Assembly (NCBI GenBank): GCA_003240695.1
Contig: QFNC01000010.1
Location: 18,362 to 82,361 of the forward strand
Direction of reading: 5' to 3'
Length of the DNA: 64,000 nt
Origin: Pseudoxanthomonas suwonensis
GTDB taxonomy: Bacteria > Pseudomonadota > Gammaproteobacteria > Xanthomonadales > Xanthomonadaceae
This document shows positions 62,485 through 64,000 of this stretch, piece after piece (the first letter of the stretch is position 1; every line of letters begins with the position of its first letter). The translations under genes were made by a program, and so were the position numbers. The notes beneath the pieces were generated by a model. That model did no database searches, was not told where the DNA came from, and saw only the letters and a list, made by a program, of their open reading frames with translations.

Positions 62485-62748
62485 ATGACCGAAGTCCTGG
62501 AACTGACCAAGCAGGCGCTGTGGCTGGTGCTGCTGCTGTCCGGCCCGCCGGTGGCGGCCACCGCGGCGGTGGGTCTGGTGATCGCGTTCCTGCAGGCGGC
62601 TACCCAGCTGCAGGAACAGACCTTCGCCTACGCGCTGAAATTCACCACCATCGTCATCACCCTGTTCCTGACTGCCTCGCTGATCGGCGGCACGCTGGTC
62701 ACCTACGCCAACCGCATCTTCGACGAGTTTCCGGGGCTGATCCGCTGA
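62485..62748 (+). CDS. sctS: SctS, export-gate protein
   Basis: 87 residues with two hydrophobic hairpin helices, and FLQAATQLQEQTFAYALKF in the loop as in FliQ/SctS. Its stop overlaps the sctT start (TGATG). Confidence 0.96.
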   Translation: MTEVLELTKQALWLVLLLSGPPVAATAAVGLVIAFLQAATQLQEQTFAYALKFTTIVITLFLTASLIGGTLVTYANRIFDEFPGLIR

Positions 62749-63539
62749 TGATCGTCGCAATGCAATCGGTGGACACGCTGATGTCCGCCATTGCCATGAC
62801 CACGCCGCGGGTGCTGGGCGCGTTCCTGATGCTGCCGCTGCTGACCCAGGAGAACACCCCGGCGATGGTGCGCAACAGCATCCTGATCAGCCTGGCGGTG
62901 ATCGCGGTGCCGGCGGCGATGATCTCCGCGCCCACCGCCGACATCACCATGAGCATGTGGCCGGCGCTGCTGGTGAAGGAAATCTTCCTGGGCACGGTGA
63001 TCGGCTTCTGCTTCGGCACCATCTTCTGGGCCATCGGCGCGGCCGGCAACGTCATCGACACCCAGGTCGGCATGAGCATGGCCACCATCATGGACCCGAT
63101 CCAGGGCCATCAGGCCTCGCTGCATGGCCAGTTCCTGTCGCAGCTGGCGGCCTGGCTGTTCATGGCCAGCGGGGCATTCCTGGTGTTCCTGGACATCCTG
63201 CTGTCCAGCTATGCGGTGTGGCCGGTCACCTCGTTCTATCCCAGCCTGCAGCCCGGCGGCGTGGAGATGTTCATCGGCCAGTTCGCCTTCCTGATGAGCG
63301 CGGTGGTGGTGATGGCGGCGCCGGTGATGGTGTTCATGCTGCTGGTGGACTTGGTGTTCGGGCTGATGAACCGCTTCGCGCCGCAGCTGAACGTGTTCGC
63401 CCTGACCATGCCGATCAAGGCCTGGGTGGCCACGGCGATGATCTTCCTGCTGATCGGGCTGTATGCGGAGATCATCATGGACCGGTTGATGGCCAATCGC
63501 GGCCTGCTCGATGCCTTGCAGAAGGTCTTCGGACCCTGA
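62748..63539 (+). CDS. sctT: SctT, export-gate protein
   Basis: 263 residues with about seven membrane helices; the FliR/SctT signature includes VIDTQVGMSMATIMDP. It caps the SctRST pore. sctU, which usually follows, is not present: the next gene is unrelated. Confidence 0.95.
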   Translation: MIVAMQSVDTLMSAIAMTTPRVLGAFLMLPLLTQENTPAMVRNSILISLAVIAVPAAMISAPTADITMSMWPALLVKEIFLGTVIGFCFGTIFWAIGAAGNVIDTQVGMSMATIMDPIQGHQASLHGQFLSQLAAWLFMASGAFLVFLDILLSSYAVWPVTSFYPSLQPGGVEMFIGQFAFLMSAVVVMAAPVMVFMLLVDLVFGLMNRFAPQLNVFALTMPIKAWVATAMIFLLIGLYAEIIMDRLMANRGLLDALQKVFGP

Positions 63540-63582
63540 CCTTCTGAACCATAGATGAACCTGCTACACTAGCGGTGGGTAT

Positions 63583-63600
63583 GCGCGCCGGGCGGCGCGC
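63583..63600 (+). terminator. Hairpin after sctT
   Basis: Perfect 7-bp arms GCGCGCC / GGCGCGC with loop GGGC, without a T-run. It lies one base before the next ATG, so it may also mask translation of that gene. Confidence 0.45.
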
Positions 63601-63601
63601 A

Positions 63602-64000
63602 ATGGGTGTAGACAACGTGTTCACATTTTCACTGCAGACGGCCGTGCGCCGTCTTTCGGTCATTCCTGCCTGCGTTTCGCTGCTGCTGGCTTCCGCCGGC
63701 GCGCTTGCGCAGACCGCCACCAACCAGGCATCGGTCACGCCGCCGGCCGGCATCATCAACACCGGCACCAGCTGCACCGCGCCGCGCACATTCGATGCGG
63801 CCACCGGCACCTGCACGGCGGTCGACACCGATGCCGTGGTCGCCAGCGCCGACCTGTCGCTGGTCAAGACCCTGACCACGGCCGGGCCGTACATCGTCGG
63901 CCAGAGCGTCAGCTACGACATCGTGGTCAGCAACGCCGGTCCGTCCGAGGCGGTCAACGTGGTCGTTTCCGACACCCCCACCAACCTGACCATCACCGGC
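63602..64000 (+). CDS. Secreted DUF11-type surface protein, 3' end outside window
   Basis: 133 residues visible from ATG 63602 (GTG 63617 is an alternative). A signal peptide ends near ALAQ. The mature protein has a Cys-x(n)-Cys segment (CTAPRTFDAATGTC), then a DUF11/SdrD-B-like beta repeat (ADLSLVKTLTTAGPYIVGQ, YDIVVSNAGPSEA). It continues past base 64000, and such proteins are often long repeat adhesins. A TACACT-like -10 lies near 63566-63571. Confidence 0.85.
   Translation, partial: MGVDNVFTFSLQTAVRRLSVIPACVSLLLASAGALAQTATNQASVTPPAGIINTGTSCTAPRTFDAATGTCTAVDTDAVVASADLSLVKTLTTAGPYIVGQSVSYDIVVSNAGPSEAVNVVVSDTPTNLTITG

Overview
The window reads as chromosomal DNA of a GC-rich gammaproteobacterium, most likely of the Lysobacteraceae (Xanthomonadaceae: Lysobacter, Luteimonas, Thermomonas or a near relative). 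This rests on the lptM-dapF-DUF484-xerC-hslVU block, the long TrpS, the PepSY-phoP-phoQ operon, the paired secreted S9 peptidases and the uniformly high GC. The assignment comes from gene content, not from a marker gene. Coding density is high and short overlaps (ATGA, TGATG) link most operons.

Layout, 1-21 kb: a partial gene and zapE; tatD; a lipoprotein; a lipid A modification locus (PAP2 phosphatase and EptA-like phosphoethanolamine transferase) divergent from an OmpR-type response regulator and sensor kinase; the lptM-dapF-DUF484-xerC-hslVU block with a zinc-ribbon/hemerythrin pair lying between xerC and hslV; a DUF454 protein and two S9 peptidases; a Blc lipocalin, a WYL regulator and a lipoprotein.

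21-46 kb: a SoeABC-like cytoplasmic molybdoenzyme with membrane anchor; hrpB helicase; a 10-unit tandem array of 42-bp repeats in the gap before an RND efflux pair; a secreted LTD/EndoI nuclease followed by a second, diverged array of the same repeat; trpS; small stress proteins (CsbD, entericidin); arginase directly behind a tRNA-Thr; SPOR protein, birA; PepSY-phoP-phoQ; dusA.

46.4-63.5 kb: a non-flagellar type III secretion system (T3SS) in two divergent arms. The minus arm reads FliO-like, sctV, sctD, a filament-like protein, sctI, sctJ, sctK, sctL, sctN, sctO, sctP, an unknown 206-aa protein, a degenerate DDE-transposase-like gene and a second filament-like paralogue. The plus arm reads a soluble histidine kinase, a FixJ-type regulator, then sctQ, sctR, sctS and sctT. 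No secretin (sctC), switch protein (sctU), translocator or recognisable effector gene is in the window, while a FliO-domain gene, normally flagellar, sits at the head of the minus arm. This is the most unusual system here. The window ends in the start of a secreted DUF11-type surface protein.

The main items to follow up are the T3SS cluster (FliO, missing parts, paralogous filament candidates, dead-looking transposase, built-in two-component system) and the terminator-like 42-bp repeat arrays.
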